Counted from the first letter of the stretch, positions 44,397 through 52,726 are shown. The stretch is DNA of 64,000 nt from Natronolimnobius sp. AArcel1 (GCF_011043775.1 NZ_JAAKXY010000008.1:44822-108821); one strand, 5' to 3'. Translations and numbers: made by a program. The notes: generated by a model not told the origin, from the letters alone.

Positions 44397-45803
44397 ATGG
44401 ACCAGTTCGTCAATCGTATCGATGAACTCGAGCGGTTGCAGGCCCTCTATGAGAGTGACGCTGCAGAACTCGCAATTATCTATGGGCGCCGCCAGATCGG
44501 CAAGAGCGAACTCGTCCGCCAATCGATTGTCGACCGCGACGATGCCGTGTACTATCAGGCAGTCCAAGGAACAGCGACGACACAGCTCAGACGATTCGTC
44601 GAGGCAGCAGCGACGACCTATCCAGACATCACTGCTGTCAAAGAGGAATGGGAACCACTCTTAACGTATCTCACCGACAGAGACGCCATCATCGTCATCG
44701 ACGAATTCCCGTACCTCATTGAATCGAATGAGGGACTTCCATCGGTCATTCAACACTTGTGGGATACAGCTGTCGAGGAGAGTCAGGCGACGCTCGTACT
44801 CACAGGCTCTGCAATCGGCATGATTCATACCCACGTCCTCGATGGCGGTGCGCCACTCTACGGCCGGGTATCCCAGACACCGAATGGCCGCCTCGAACTC
44901 ACCCAGCTGCCGTTTCGTTCCATCCAAGAGTTCGTGCCGACGTACGATCCCGAAGAACGGGTGTTCGTCTATGGCGTCTTCGGCGGCACACCCCGATATC
45001 TCAGCCCTCTCAATCCATCACAGAGTCTCGGAGAAAACATCACGCGGCTGTTGTGCGACCCGGATGGTCCACTCCACGACGAGCCCGAAACCGTCCTCCA
45101 GATGGAGCTCAACGAGGTGAACACGTATTTCTCCGTACTGGAATCGATGGCCAGCGGGAGCCGCAGTCGAAACGAGATCGCCCAGGGAGCCGGCATCGAG
45201 AGCACCAACACATCGTACTACTTCGACCGGCTGGAAACACTCCAGATCATCGAGAAACACCATCCGGCGCTCGCCGACCCAGCGCGCAGCAAGCGGACTC
45301 GGTACCAGATTCGAGATCCCGTATTCCGGTTTTACTTCCGGTATCTCTACGGCCGCGGGGGACAGTACGAACTCTACGGCGAGAACGCCTACGCGGATCT
45401 CATCGAACCGGAATTGCCCGACTTCGTCAGCGAAACGTTCGAATCGCTCTGTCACCAGGCGGTACCGGCGCTCTATGCAGACTACCAGCTCACACAGGTG
45501 CCAAGTCAGTGGTGGTACAAGGGCCGGGAGGTAGATGTCGTCGCACCAACTGACGAGTCAACGCTGATCGCTGGCGAAGCGAAATTTACCAACACCCCCC
45601 TTGGTTATGACGTGCTCACGGATCTCGAAGGCGACGTGGAGCACATCGACTGGACGCCCATTGGAGGTGGTGAGCCGACGTATGAATTCGCCTTGTTCAG
45701 CCGTTCTGGATTCAAACGCTCCGTCGAGGAAGCTGCAGACGAGCGTGATGATCTTCGTCTCTTCGATCTATCTGATATCGTTGCTATTCTTGAGAGTCAG
45801 TAA
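44397..45803 (+). CDS. Archaeal ATPase with DUF234 nuclease-like C-terminus
   Basis: A 468-residue paralogue of the ATPase at 40873. It has Walker A IIYGRRQIGKSELVRQSI, Walker B IIVIDEFPYLIESNEG, sensor LVLTGSAIGMIHTH, winged helix (SGSRSRNEIAQGAGIESTNT) and DUF234 domain with REVDVVAPTDESTLIAGEAK, an E-x-D...E-x-K nuclease-like pattern. Identity to the other ATPase is modest, so they are not a recent duplication. A 50-bp solo IS end coincides with its stop codon. Confidence 0.8.
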   Translation: MDQFVNRIDELERLQALYESDAAELAIIYGRRQIGKSELVRQSIVDRDDAVYYQAVQGTATTQLRRFVEAAATTYPDITAVKEEWEPLLTYLTDRDAIIVIDEFPYLIESNEGLPSVIQHLWDTAVEESQATLVLTGSAIGMIHTHVLDGGAPLYGRVSQTPNGRLELTQLPFRSIQEFVPTYDPEERVFVYGVFGGTPRYLSPLNPSQSLGENITRLLCDPDGPLHDEPETVLQMELNEVNTYFSVLESMASGSRSRNEIAQGAGIESTNTSYYFDRLETLQIIEKHHPALADPARSKRTRYQIRDPVFRFYFRYLYGRGGQYELYGENAYADLIEPELPDFVSETFESLCHQAVPALYADYQLTQVPSQWWYKGREVDVVAPTDESTLIAGEAKFTNTPLGYDVLTDLEGDVEHIDWTPIGGGEPTYEFALFSRSGFKRSVEEAADERDDLRLFDLSDIVAILESQ

Positions 45804-45845
45804 CCCACGACTGAAGTCGTGGGCTTCCTCCTTGCATTTCTGTGA
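45796..45845. repeat. Solo IS200/IS605-type end, copy B
   Basis: Identical 50 bp to 43751-43800. The first bases GTCAGTAA include the ATPase stop codon. Whether the ATPase C-terminus is native or ends in IS sequence is unclear. Confidence 0.65.
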
Positions 45846-46083
45846 CTGCCCGACGAGCTGTAAGTACAGGGCAAGCAGGTACCGGAGTAGCTATCGATCT
45901 CTATGATCACTGTCAAAATCCGCCTGCTGCATACAGAGGATGGATGCAGCAAATCAACCTCATTTGTTTCAATCAAGCCACGCCAAATCAGCCGTTCGGT
46001 TGACCGGTGTGACATCCTCGCCCGGCGTGAACGCCGGGGCTTCCACCGCAGGTGGAATACCAGCAAGGTGCTGGATTGAGGTT

Positions 46084-47403
46084 TCAAGACGTGTGCGCGT
46101 CACCGGTCTCCGGCTCCGTCCCCGCTCCCACTGCTGGTGAGCTGGACGAAACCTTGTCATCGGAAGCCCGCCTCTCGGACGGGAGTTCCTTACTCGGTGG
46201 CGTGTCTTGGTGAGCCTGCCACTGGCCCCCGCTCTGTGGCGAGTCATCGTCTGCCGATTTCCAAGGCAGGCTCTCTCCCCACGGATTTAGCCGATTGGCT
46301 ATATTCGCTGCTGCGTTCAAATCCGCCTGATATTCCGACACCCAACACTTCTCATTCGTACACTTGAACGTGCCTTGATGCGGTCTGTACCCGACATGTT
46401 GACACGTATGGCACGTTTTCGACGTGTGGTGCGGATGCACGTATTCCACAGGAATCCCGTGTTCCGCTGCCTTATCTTCGATTCGTGACTGTAAGCGGGA
46501 GAACAGCCACTTACCGAGGCGTCGATTCCAGTACTTCCCGATGTCCTCGTCGGTGATACCGTCGAGGTATTCAAGGACGATGACCGGGTTTTCGAACTGG
46601 GTTGTGTATTCGACGGCCCGATATGAGGCTTTCTCTACTTCGTCTTCGATGGCGTCTTGCCACCGCCCCCACACGAGATCGTCCAAGAGGTCCGACGCAT
46701 ATCGTGGTTTCAACCGGTCTTCAGTACTGGCTTGTTTCTGTCGGAGGTGTCGGACGCGGCCACCATCCACGAACAACGGGTCAACGGGCGTGTCGTCCCG
46801 GAGGGCACAGCCCACCAAGAGTTTGGATTCACCCACGTCGAACCCGACAGGGGTCACGTCGTCACTGTCACACGAACACGAGTGGTCTGGTTTGACTTCG
46901 TAGTTCGCGGTGACATGCAACACCCATCTGTCACCGTCGCGTTGTAGGCGGAGTTCGCCCGACCACACGCTGTCGTCTTCGTCGTCGATCAGTGAGTGCC
47001 ACCAGTCTTCTTGTTCGGGGTTCAATTGGAGTGGTATCCAGAAATTTGTCCCGCGACCGGGGAGCGGGACTTCCCAACAGACTTCGTGGTGTCGGTCGTC
47101 GTCGTGGTCGAAGACGGCTGCGGTGTTTGCGTAGCGGATTGGATGGGTGTCTGCGAGTTGCTTCGCATCATACGTGTCCTCATCGAGCAGGTTTGGGACG
47201 TATTGTTTGAGTGCGTTTTTGGAGTGGTAGTTGAGGTCTTCACCAGTGACGATCTCGTTGACCGCAGTCATCGTGTCGCACTCGCCATTGAAGCTGCGAC
47301 GGAGCAACGATTCGTATCGATCATGTTCATCATGGAGCTTACGCTGCTTGTGCTGGGTGGGTGGGGCAAGGTACGCTTCGAGCGTCTTGCACTCTTCACT
47401 CAT
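46084..47403 (-). CDS. tnpB: TnpB RNA-guided nuclease with complete RuvC site
   Basis: The 439-residue TnpB has RuvC-I VGFDVGESKLLVGCAL (D), RuvC-II NPVIVLEYLDGITDEDIGK with the canonical glutamate, a CHTCQHVGYRPHQGTF zinc finger continuing CTNEKCW, and RuvC-III YQADLNAAANIANRLNP (D). Unlike the two other tnpB genes in this window, all three acidic residues are present. It starts at 47403 within an ATGA overlap with the small upstream ORF. The long Ser/Glu-rich tail is typical of haloarchaeal TnpB. Confidence 0.92.
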   Translation of the reverse strand: MSEECKTLEAYLAPPTQHKQRKLHDEHDRYESLLRRSFNGECDTMTAVNEIVTGEDLNYHSKNALKQYVPNLLDEDTYDAKQLADTHPIRYANTAAVFDHDDDRHHEVCWEVPLPGRGTNFWIPLQLNPEQEDWWHSLIDDEDDSVWSGELRLQRDGDRWVLHVTANYEVKPDHSCSCDSDDVTPVGFDVGESKLLVGCALRDDTPVDPLFVDGGRVRHLRQKQASTEDRLKPRYASDLLDDLVWGRWQDAIEDEVEKASYRAVEYTTQFENPVIVLEYLDGITDEDIGKYWNRRLGKWLFSRLQSRIEDKAAEHGIPVEYVHPHHTSKTCHTCQHVGYRPHQGTFKCTNEKCWVSEYQADLNAAANIANRLNPWGESLPWKSADDDSPQSGGQWQAHQDTPPSKELPSERRASDDKVSSSSPAVGAGTEPETGDAHTS

Positions 47404-47537
47404 TCTTCAGCAGCGTCGAGTCCTTGTTCGATGAGTTCGGCGTATGCGAAGTCCATTCGCAGACCGTTCTCTCGGGAATATTCTTTGACTCGTTCGTGGA
47501 GGTCGCTTCCACGGTTGATGGCGATATCAACTCGCAT
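47400..47537 (-). CDS. Small RHH-like protein coupled to tnpB
   Basis: ATG at 47537 encodes 45 residues (MRVDIAINRGSDLHERVKEY, then LRMDFAYAELIEQGLDAAEE): a short beta strand and two helices in ribbon-helix-helix order. Its stop overlaps the tnpB ATG. It is comparable to the small protein at 20649, which is divergent from its tnpB. It may be a regulator of the element. Confidence 0.55.
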   Translation of the reverse strand: MRVDIAINRGSDLHERVKEYSRENGLRMDFAYAELIEQGLDAAEE

Positions 47538-47679
47538 CCGTTTTTAGGTACGTTTTCTCGTACCTTAAAGGTTCGTGTCGGCATTGGGTATTCAGAGGGC
47601 TGTCGCTCGTGGTTTACGTAGTGGAGTGACGCGATTCACGCCCGCCGTGAACGGCGGGATTCTCTCGCTGCAAGAAGAT

Positions 47680-47810
47680 AGCGTACCAGCGCAGATGACG
47701 CTCACGGCCTACGAAGAGTCGGAACCCTCTGCCAGCGACGACTAACTGGTATTCTCCATGCGTGGGAAGCCTCGCCGTTTACGGCGAGGAGGATGTCACG
47801 CAATCTCAAC
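47680..47810 (+). mobile_element. Solo right end of an IS1341-type element
   Basis: CCTCGCCG-ttta-CGGCGAGG followed by AGGATGTCA (about 47771-47798) is the same right end as at 36008-36040. The preceding ~85 bases look like a TnpB C-terminal remnant. No further part of the element remains. Confidence 0.6.
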
Positions 47811-47882
47811 ACACCAAATAACGTCGAATAACTACTTGATCCGTCCCAGTGTTTATTTGTGACTCAGCCGTACGACTACCTA

Positions 47883-48179
47883 ATGTCTCACTTTGCGGAT
47901 GACGTCGAGACGATTGCGGCAGTCGGTGGCTACGACGACACCGACGACGTTCTCGAGGATGCGGTTCGAGAACTGCTGCGGCGGCGGCCAGAACTCCGAA
48001 CGTCGCTTGCAATCGAAAAGTACCGGACGGGAGATGTGAGTCTCAATCGAGCGGCTGAGTTGGCAGATATGTCGACTGAACGGCTTAAAGATGAACTCAC
48101 CGACCGCGGTATCGATCGGTCAGCCGGGTTTTTGGACCCTGCCGATCGCGAACGCGAACTCAACGAGTTCAGTGGGTAG
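47883..48179 (+). CDS. UPF0175-like antitoxin
   Basis: The 98-residue product starts at ATG 47883 (MSHFADDVETIAAVGGYDDT). Helices around DVLEDAVRELLRRRPELRTS, then RTGDVSLNRAAELADMSTER with an HTH, are typical of UPF0175 proteins that act as antitoxins. It is separated from the PIN gene by 10 bases. GTTTATTT at about 47849 may be the TATA box. Confidence 0.75.
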   Translation: MSHFADDVETIAAVGGYDDTDDVLEDAVRELLRRRPELRTSLAIEKYRTGDVSLNRAAELADMSTERLKDELTDRGIDRSAGFLDPADRERELNEFSG

Positions 48180-48189
48180 TGGTGTGTCG

Positions 48190-48702
48190 ATGACGATCGT
48201 CGATAACAACGTATTGAGTGCGCTGGCGAAGATTGAGCGCTGCTCTCTGTTAGCGGAGGTCTTCGAGACGGTTGGCACACCGACGGGGGTTATCGGTGAG
48301 CTTGACCGAGCTGAGGCTTCGGGATACGAATTCGTCTCTCGTATTGAGTCGGTAAAGTCGTACAACGATGGCTGGTTGGAGGTCCTTTCGCCGACACAAG
48401 CAGAACTTCAGGTTGCGGACGATTTTCGAGATCACGCCCTGTCGACGACTGATGCGCAGTGTCTCGCGATTGCATCCGAACGAAATCGACGCCTCATTAC
48501 CGACGACGCTCATGTCGGAACGGTCGGTCAGCAACGAGACGTGACGGTCTGGGACCTCACGCTGTTTCTCAAAGCTGCAATCCGGGTTGATGCAATCGAA
48601 ACCGTCGACGAACTCACGGCGATACGTGACGACCTCCAGCATGCCGATGGCTATCGATTCGCCGCTGCCGACGAGGAATCGTTGTTTGATGAATTCTCGT
48701 AG
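48190..48702 (+). CDS. VapC-like PIN toxin
   Basis: The 170-residue product starts at ATG 48190 (MTIVDNNVLSALAKIERCSL). The first aspartate is in VDNNVLS, a middle acidic residue in VIGELDRAEASG, and the second acidic cluster in LSTTDAQCLAIASERNRRLI plus TDDAHV. It pairs with the UPF0175-like antitoxin. Its stop codon is 2 bases from a duplicated fragment of the ATPase gene, another junction next to a stop codon. Confidence 0.8.
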   Translation: MTIVDNNVLSALAKIERCSLLAEVFETVGTPTGVIGELDRAEASGYEFVSRIESVKSYNDGWLEVLSPTQAELQVADDFRDHALSTTDAQCLAIASERNRRLITDDAHVGTVGQQRDVTVWDLTLFLKAAIRVDAIETVDELTAIRDDLQHADGYRFAAADEESLFDEFS

Positions 48703-48704
48703 TG

Positions 48705-48770
48705 TAATTGGCGCTCATCCCGAGTGAGGTGTGAGGTGAGCCACTGGAACTCTTCATCGCGGTTAATCAT
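48705..48770 (-). pseudogene. 5' fragment of the DUF234 ATPase gene
   Basis: Reads INRDEEFQWLTSHLTRDERQ leftward from ATG 48770 and matches the first ~22 codons of the ATPase at 40873 (ATG 42252). Upstream sequence, including the promoter, matches too. The fragment ends 2 bases from the PIN toxin stop. Confidence 0.8.
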
Positions 48771-48849
48771 TATGCACGAGATAATATGATCCAATGCATA
48801 ATAGAGTGGTTGGTTAAAGCTCTCGGTCGAGATTGAAAGATGGCCCCAT

Positions 48850-49163
48850 AGACTGTGTTACGGGAAAACGGGTCTCGGGTACACAGAACATCGGTTCATG
48901 CTTCCCACCGACGCAGCAATTCCGGGTGAAACAGGAGATAAGTATCAGCCATGATAGTTGGTGTCCTCGGACAGCTAGGGACAGGGGGCGAGAGAACGCC
49001 TCGAGAGAGGCCGTTTGGCTCTCTCAGAAACCTAATTCACACTAGGACAGCGGGTGTACGAGGGGTGGTTACCGGTTGGTGTGTCACTCGAGTGGTCGTC
49101 GGTGAGAATAGTGACGGACGGGGGTTGAAGAGGATATTTCGACGACAACAGCTGTCACTGGAG
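48850..49163 (+). repeat. Coiled-coil repeat copy (short CDS fragment plus degenerate tail)
   Basis: Only the last ~30 codons are recognisable (GYTEHRFMLPTDAAIPGETG-like). The tail is present to 49163, but the hairpin has lost symmetry (CGGACAGCTAGGGACA). It is most similar to the copy at 42340, from which it seems duplicated with the ATPase 5' end. Confidence 0.7.
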
Positions 49164-49259
49164 ATCGTTACGAACTTCCCTTTATCGGCCGACTCCGATA
49201 TAGTGTTCATATATTTGGACTGGAGTAAATTATTTGAGCGCACGAGTTATAGGGTGGAT

Positions 49260-49799
49260 ATGGGAGAATCAGATCAGGGGAGGTGGACAGAACAGATGAG
49301 CGGCCGTGAACGAGTCCGCGGAGTCGCCGAAACGCTAAGTGACCCAACACCTGTCCAAGAAATCGCAGATCGGGCAGCGGTGTCACGGACAACAGCGGAC
49401 GATGAACTCCAGCGGATGGAAAATGACGACTGGGTCATTGAAACGACAATTGATGGGGCAAAAGCATACGACGTGAATCCAGTTCGGATGCTTTTTGACG
49501 AGGTCAGCACCCTCATTGAGGAGCATACGCGGGAAGAGTTAGAGGAGCAACTCACGGAGTTGAAAGACGAACAAGAAGCGTTAACATCGGAATTCAACGC
49601 CGGCTCACTCGAGGAGTTTCGGGAACAACTCGCCGAAGAGGAATTGTCGGCTTCGGAACTTCGCGAACGGCGGAATGTGATCGCTACATGGGAGACGGTC
49701 AACACGGAACTCGCGCTCGTGAAACATGCGCTCCACCTGTATGGCGATGTCGTCGAGCTTACCTCAGCCAAAAATAACAGTTTCTCCTCGTTTGCCTAA
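49260..49799 (+). CDS. HTH protein (DUF7342-like), first gene of a two-gene module
   Basis: The 179-residue product starts at ATG 49260 (MGESDQGRWTEQMSGRERVR). The winged helix (DPTPVQEIADRAAVSRTTAD, ELQRMENDDWVIETTIDGAK) is followed by a coiled-coil-like helix (EELEEQLTELKDEQEALTSE). It closely resembles the HTH protein at 39011. AT-rich promoter sequence lies at 49195-49235. The stop overlaps the partner ATG (TAATG). Confidence 0.65.
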   Translation: MGESDQGRWTEQMSGRERVRGVAETLSDPTPVQEIADRAAVSRTTADDELQRMENDDWVIETTIDGAKAYDVNPVRMLFDEVSTLIEEHTREELEEQLTELKDEQEALTSEFNAGSLEEFREQLAEEELSASELRERRNVIATWETVNTELALVKHALHLYGDVVELTSAKNNSFSSFA

Positions 49800-50287
49800 T
49801 GGTCGTTTTTCTCGCGAACCGAGCCAATCTACAGAGCAAACGGCTCCACGATCGCATCCGCAATCGGATCAGTGCCGAGTTCGATGACGTTCACCGACGC
49901 CGCACCGAACCACGGGAGGCTGGACCGTACCGCGTCGTCGGCACAGTGAACCCACAACAGTTCCTAGATGAGAAAACATATCCGACGACGATCGCACGAA
50001 TCGAAGTCGGATTCCAACTGCAGACGGGCGAACCGTACGAGTACTACTGGTTCAACTGGATCGAACCGGAACGACAACTGTTGGTTGGATGGCACCAGGA
50101 CGATACGCACGACGATCTTGGACCAGTTCACCTGCAAGTGAGCGATAGCGCAACAGCTGTGGACCATCAACCAGCCGACTTCATCGACTCACACCCGCTC
50201 GACGTGGTCGAGCAAAGACTCGAATCACTCCCCGATGCAGTCACTGCAGTCAAGTGGAACGACGAACGACCGGCTGGGCTTCGGTGA
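49799..50287 (+). CDS. Small protein partner of HTH gene (candidate toxin)
   Basis: A 162-residue protein. A beta strand TIARIEVGFQLQTGEPYEYY and WIEPERQLLVGWHQDDTHDD lead to LGPVHLQV, i.e. G-W-H-x-D-x2-H-x5-H, and it ends with an amphipathic helix (HPLDVVEQRLESLPDAVTAV). It has the same order of strand, W-H motif and final helix as the proteins at 37606 and 38571. A toxin role is inferred from the two-gene layout only. Its stop directly abuts a truncated coiled-coil copy. Confidence 0.55.
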   Translation: MVVFLANRANLQSKRLHDRIRNRISAEFDDVHRRRTEPREAGPYRVVGTVNPQQFLDEKTYPTTIARIEVGFQLQTGEPYEYYWFNWIEPERQLLVGWHQDDTHDDLGPVHLQVSDSATAVDHQPADFIDSHPLDVVEQRLESLPDAVTAVKWNDERPAGLR

Positions 50288-50581
50288 ATGAACAAAGCCA
50301 CCGCAAATAAGAATCGTGTACGGAACTCCAAAGCCGCGAACTCGAGAACGGCGCGTACCTGCGTGAAGACACCGTCGACGAGCATGCCGTCGATGCCACC
50401 GAGGGCCGCCTCGAGCAGATCACGAGACGATGGCCAACAGTACTTCTGGTTGCCCGAGCAGGCAGACCCACTCGAGCGCGGTGACGTTTCGTTAGCCTAT
50501 GGCGACCTCCTCCCAATTCAGCAACTCGCTCGGATGGACATGGATTGGAGGAGACCCTGAAGACAACAGCTGTCACAGGAG
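50288..50581 (+). repeat. Coiled-coil repeat copy (frameshifted middle part, tail end only)
   Basis: Starts MNKATANKNRVRNSKAANSR in a shifted frame, equivalent to ALNKASANKDRVTELQSREL, then EQADPLERGDVSLAYGDLLP and LARMDM. It jumps at about 50543 to the last ~35 bases of the tail (CTGAAGACAACAGCTGTCAC). The C-terminal coding part and most of the tail are deleted. Confidence 0.75.
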
Positions 50582-50591
50582 TCTCTCGGGA

Positions 50592-50981
50592 TCAGTATGT
50601 TTCGACGCTGATCTCATCAACACGACTGAACTCATCCACATTCCGGGTAAGAACTCTTGAATCGGGTCGTTCGGCGGCTGTAGCGGCGATAAGGATATCA
50701 ACCGCTCCAATTTGCTCGCCGCGATCTTTCAGTGAGCCCTGGATCTGGATCGCTCGACGGGACTCACTCGGTCCAAGCGGGACCACCTCCATCTCTTCGA
50801 TCATCGTATCGAACTGGTTCTGATATTGTTTGGATTCACCCCGCAATCCAATCCCGACCTCATAGACCGTTAGCGACGAGACAGCAACCGGGGTTTTTGA
50901 CCCAATCAATTGCTCAAGGAAGTCGACTGCAACGGGGTGCTCCCTGACCAGATCATTCAGAAATGTCGAATCGAGGATCAT
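50592..50981 (-). CDS. vapC: VapC-type PIN toxin
   Basis: The 129-residue PIN protein starts MILDSTFLNDLVREHPVAVD (first aspartate), with SSLTVYEVGIGLRGES (glutamate) and GEQIGAVDILIAATAAERPD plus VLTRNVDEFSRV (second acidic cluster). It is standard VapC length and intact. Its stop lies 10 bases after a coiled-coil repeat tail end. A fragment of a close relative lies at 52621. Confidence 0.85.
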   Translation of the reverse strand: MILDSTFLNDLVREHPVAVDFLEQLIGSKTPVAVSSLTVYEVGIGLRGESKQYQNQFDTMIEEMEVVPLGPSESRRAIQIQGSLKDRGEQIGAVDILIAATAAERPDSRVLTRNVDEFSRVDEISVETY

Positions 50982-50984
50982 CAG

Positions 50985-51353
50985 CTACGAACTCTTCCCG
51001 TCCATCTGCTGGTTGAACTCTTCTCTCCACTCTCGGGAGCGCTCCTCCGCCCGGTCCGCAGCATCATCACCAAGTATACCGACGATCTGACGCAATGGTT
51101 CTGCGGGTGCCACCTCCTCGTCGGTAGCAGCATCAGGTCGCCACCAGACCACGGCTCGGCTACCGACCGTTTTCCCCCTCAACGTACTCTGGTCCTCGAG
51201 TGTGTGTAACTTCTCAAGCACCGTTCGCCGTGAACAACCGAGTATTTCTGCAATCTCAGGGGCAGTTAGTGGCTCCGTCGGATCATCGCGCTCATCAAAC
51301 ACGTGTAAAACGTCCTCGAGTGTGACGTCCGGTGTCGGTCCCGGCTTTCCCAT
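50985..51353 (-). CDS. vapB: HTH antitoxin of PIN toxin pair
   Basis: The 122-residue product has a winged-helix domain (PLTAPEIAEILGCSRRTVLE, LEDQSTLRGKTVGSRAVVWW) and a charged C-terminal helix (EERSREWREEFNQQM) that probably binds the toxin. It is translated 3 bases before the PIN gene in a leftward operon. It is related in layout to the antitoxin at 42825. Confidence 0.8.
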   Translation of the reverse strand: MGKPGPTPDVTLEDVLHVFDERDDPTEPLTAPEIAEILGCSRRTVLEKLHTLEDQSTLRGKTVGSRAVVWWRPDAATDEEVAPAEPLRQIVGILGDDAADRAEERSREWREEFNQQMDGKSS

Positions 51354-51419
51354 ATCTATCTATACACACGAGGGCAGGAAAAGTGTTCCTACGTAGGCAG
51401 TGTTTTAATCAGCCGTAGT

Positions 51420-51923
51420 TGGTACTTGCTGTCTCGGGCGCCCGTCGCTTCTCGAGTCGAGACGAGCACATCGCCCACCTCGAAGAGGATCGTGATCGAC
51501 TCGAGGGTCGGGCGACAATCCGTGGAAGTGCGTGGCACAGGAAGTCCAAGAGTACGTCAAGGCGAGCGACCTCAAACACTGGATCCGCCGGCGAAAACCC
51601 GGTGTGAGCGACACCTACGCGAAGAAGCTGGTCTCGAGTACACGAAGCGTCGTCTCGTGATCCCCGAAGACGCCGAGATTCCAGGAGAGACGACAGGTGA
51701 TGAGTAGAAGCCGGTGACACCTGCTGTCCTCGGATGACCGGGGACAGTCAGTTAGAGAGGGCCTCGAGACGGGCCGTTTGACTCTCTCAGACGCCTAACT
51801 CACAGATGTACGCGGCTGTACGCGGGTTCATTACCGGTCGGTATGTTTTTCGAGTGGTTGTCGGTGGTCACAATGTGGGATACGGATCGAAGGTGAACCT
51901 GAAGACAACAGCTGTCACTGAAG
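51420..51923 (+). repeat. Coiled-coil repeat copy (deleted CDS plus tail)
   Basis: Short in- and out-of-frame blocks match the coiled coil (EHIAHLEEDRDRLEGRA), the WIRRxxPGVSDTYAKKLVS region and the end RRLVIPEDAEIPGETTGDE (stop 51705-51707). Large internal deletions separate them. The tail to 51923 is more diverged after the hairpin, but its end GACAACAGCTGTCACTG is kept. Confidence 0.75.
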
Positions 51924-51934
51924 TTCCTAAAAGA

Positions 51935-52203
51935 TAGTATAACGCCCTGCACGCCCGCGATGTGGATGTCGTCTTTCACCGTTGCCACTGACCACGGGAA
52001 GACATTGCTTTGTGCCCCAGGCTCGCCTCGCTCGGTACCGCAAAACTGCCGGGGCGGTGCGACTGGGTAGTGAACGCGACGACGATCGATTCTTCATCGG
52101 GATAGGGTAGACGGTCGGCTGACACGACTAACCACGGCCTTGGGTTCCCGCCGCCCGGTTTGAACGGGTCGGGCGCCCACACGCCCTCCCCTCGTGACGC
52201 CAT
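51935..52203 (-). pseudogene. PemK/MazF-like toxin, frameshifted and truncated
   Basis: From ATG 52203 the frame reads EGVWAPDPFKPGGGNPRPWL and AFTTQSHRPGSFAVPSEA, a PemK/MazF-like N-terminal half. The frame then shifts near 52010, and WSVATVKDDIHIAGVQGVIL continues in another frame until the tail of the coiled-coil repeat. The C-terminus is missing. The gene overlaps nothing and starts directly after its antitoxin stop. Confidence 0.7.
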
Positions 52204-52593
52204 CTAGGCGTCCCCACTCTTGTCGCGCTCGGTGATGGGTTCAACGGCGGTTTCCATCCACATCTCGACTTCCTTGTCGGAGAACCCACCGTCTCTCGCG
52301 TCAACCGCGGTGGCGCTGTGGTGGGTAGCTGATGCCACTGAGTGTTCAGTGTCGGCGATTTTTCAGTACTGACCACGGTGGTTGACTAGCCCGTGCTGTT
52401 CGAGACGATTGAGCGTCGGCCCGACGCTCCCCTGTGGCACGTCGACAGCGTCGACGATTTCCCGCTGTCGGAACGCCTTGTCGGCGTTCTCGAGGAGGAA
52501 TTGGTAAACCTTCCCTTGTGTCGTGTCGGGGGCGAGATCCAACGTTGGCCCATCCTCATCAATCGTCTGGAATTTGTCTTTGGAGATCGGCAT
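52204..52593 (-). pseudogene. HTH antitoxin with in-frame stop
   Basis: From ATG 52593 the frame reads MPISKDKFQTIDEDGPTLDL, then a winged helix (FRQREIVDAVDVPQGSVGPT, LNRLEQHGLVNHRGQY). A TGA at 52363-52365 stands where relatives have tryptophan, and the same frame continues open (KIADTEHSVASATHHSATAV to ERDKSGDA) to a TAG at 52204-52206, adjacent to the toxin ATG. A single TGG to TGA change explains it. Confidence 0.7.
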
Positions 52594-52620
52594 CGTATGT
52601 ATCTATTTGTATTCGTTCCT

Positions 52621-52690
52621 ATAGACCGTTAGCGAGGACACTGCAACTGGGGTTTTTGACGCAATCAATTGGTCGAGGAAGTCTACTGGC
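52621..52690 (-). pseudogene. Fragment of a VapC PIN gene
   Basis: About 70 bases match the region 50861-50930 of the PIN toxin gene (codons for VDFLDQLIASKTPVAVSSLT). Both ends are cut. An IS1341-type right-end-like hairpin (CCTCGGGG and CCGAGG near 52707-52726) follows. Confidence 0.65.
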
Positions 52691-52726
52691 GGAATAGGTC
52701 GAGTGCCTCGGGGCTTGATTCCGAGG

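Larger units (their letters stand above)
46010..47665 (-). mobile_element. IS1341-type element, leftward, with intact tnpB
   Basis: Read leftward, the left end is near 47640-47665 (hairpin of CCCGCCG and CGGCGGG) and the right end at 46015-46050 (hairpin CCCCGGCG-ttca-CGCCGGGC, then GAGGATGTCA). It contains a 45-residue ORF overlapping tnpB. No tnpA is present. Confidence 0.8.
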
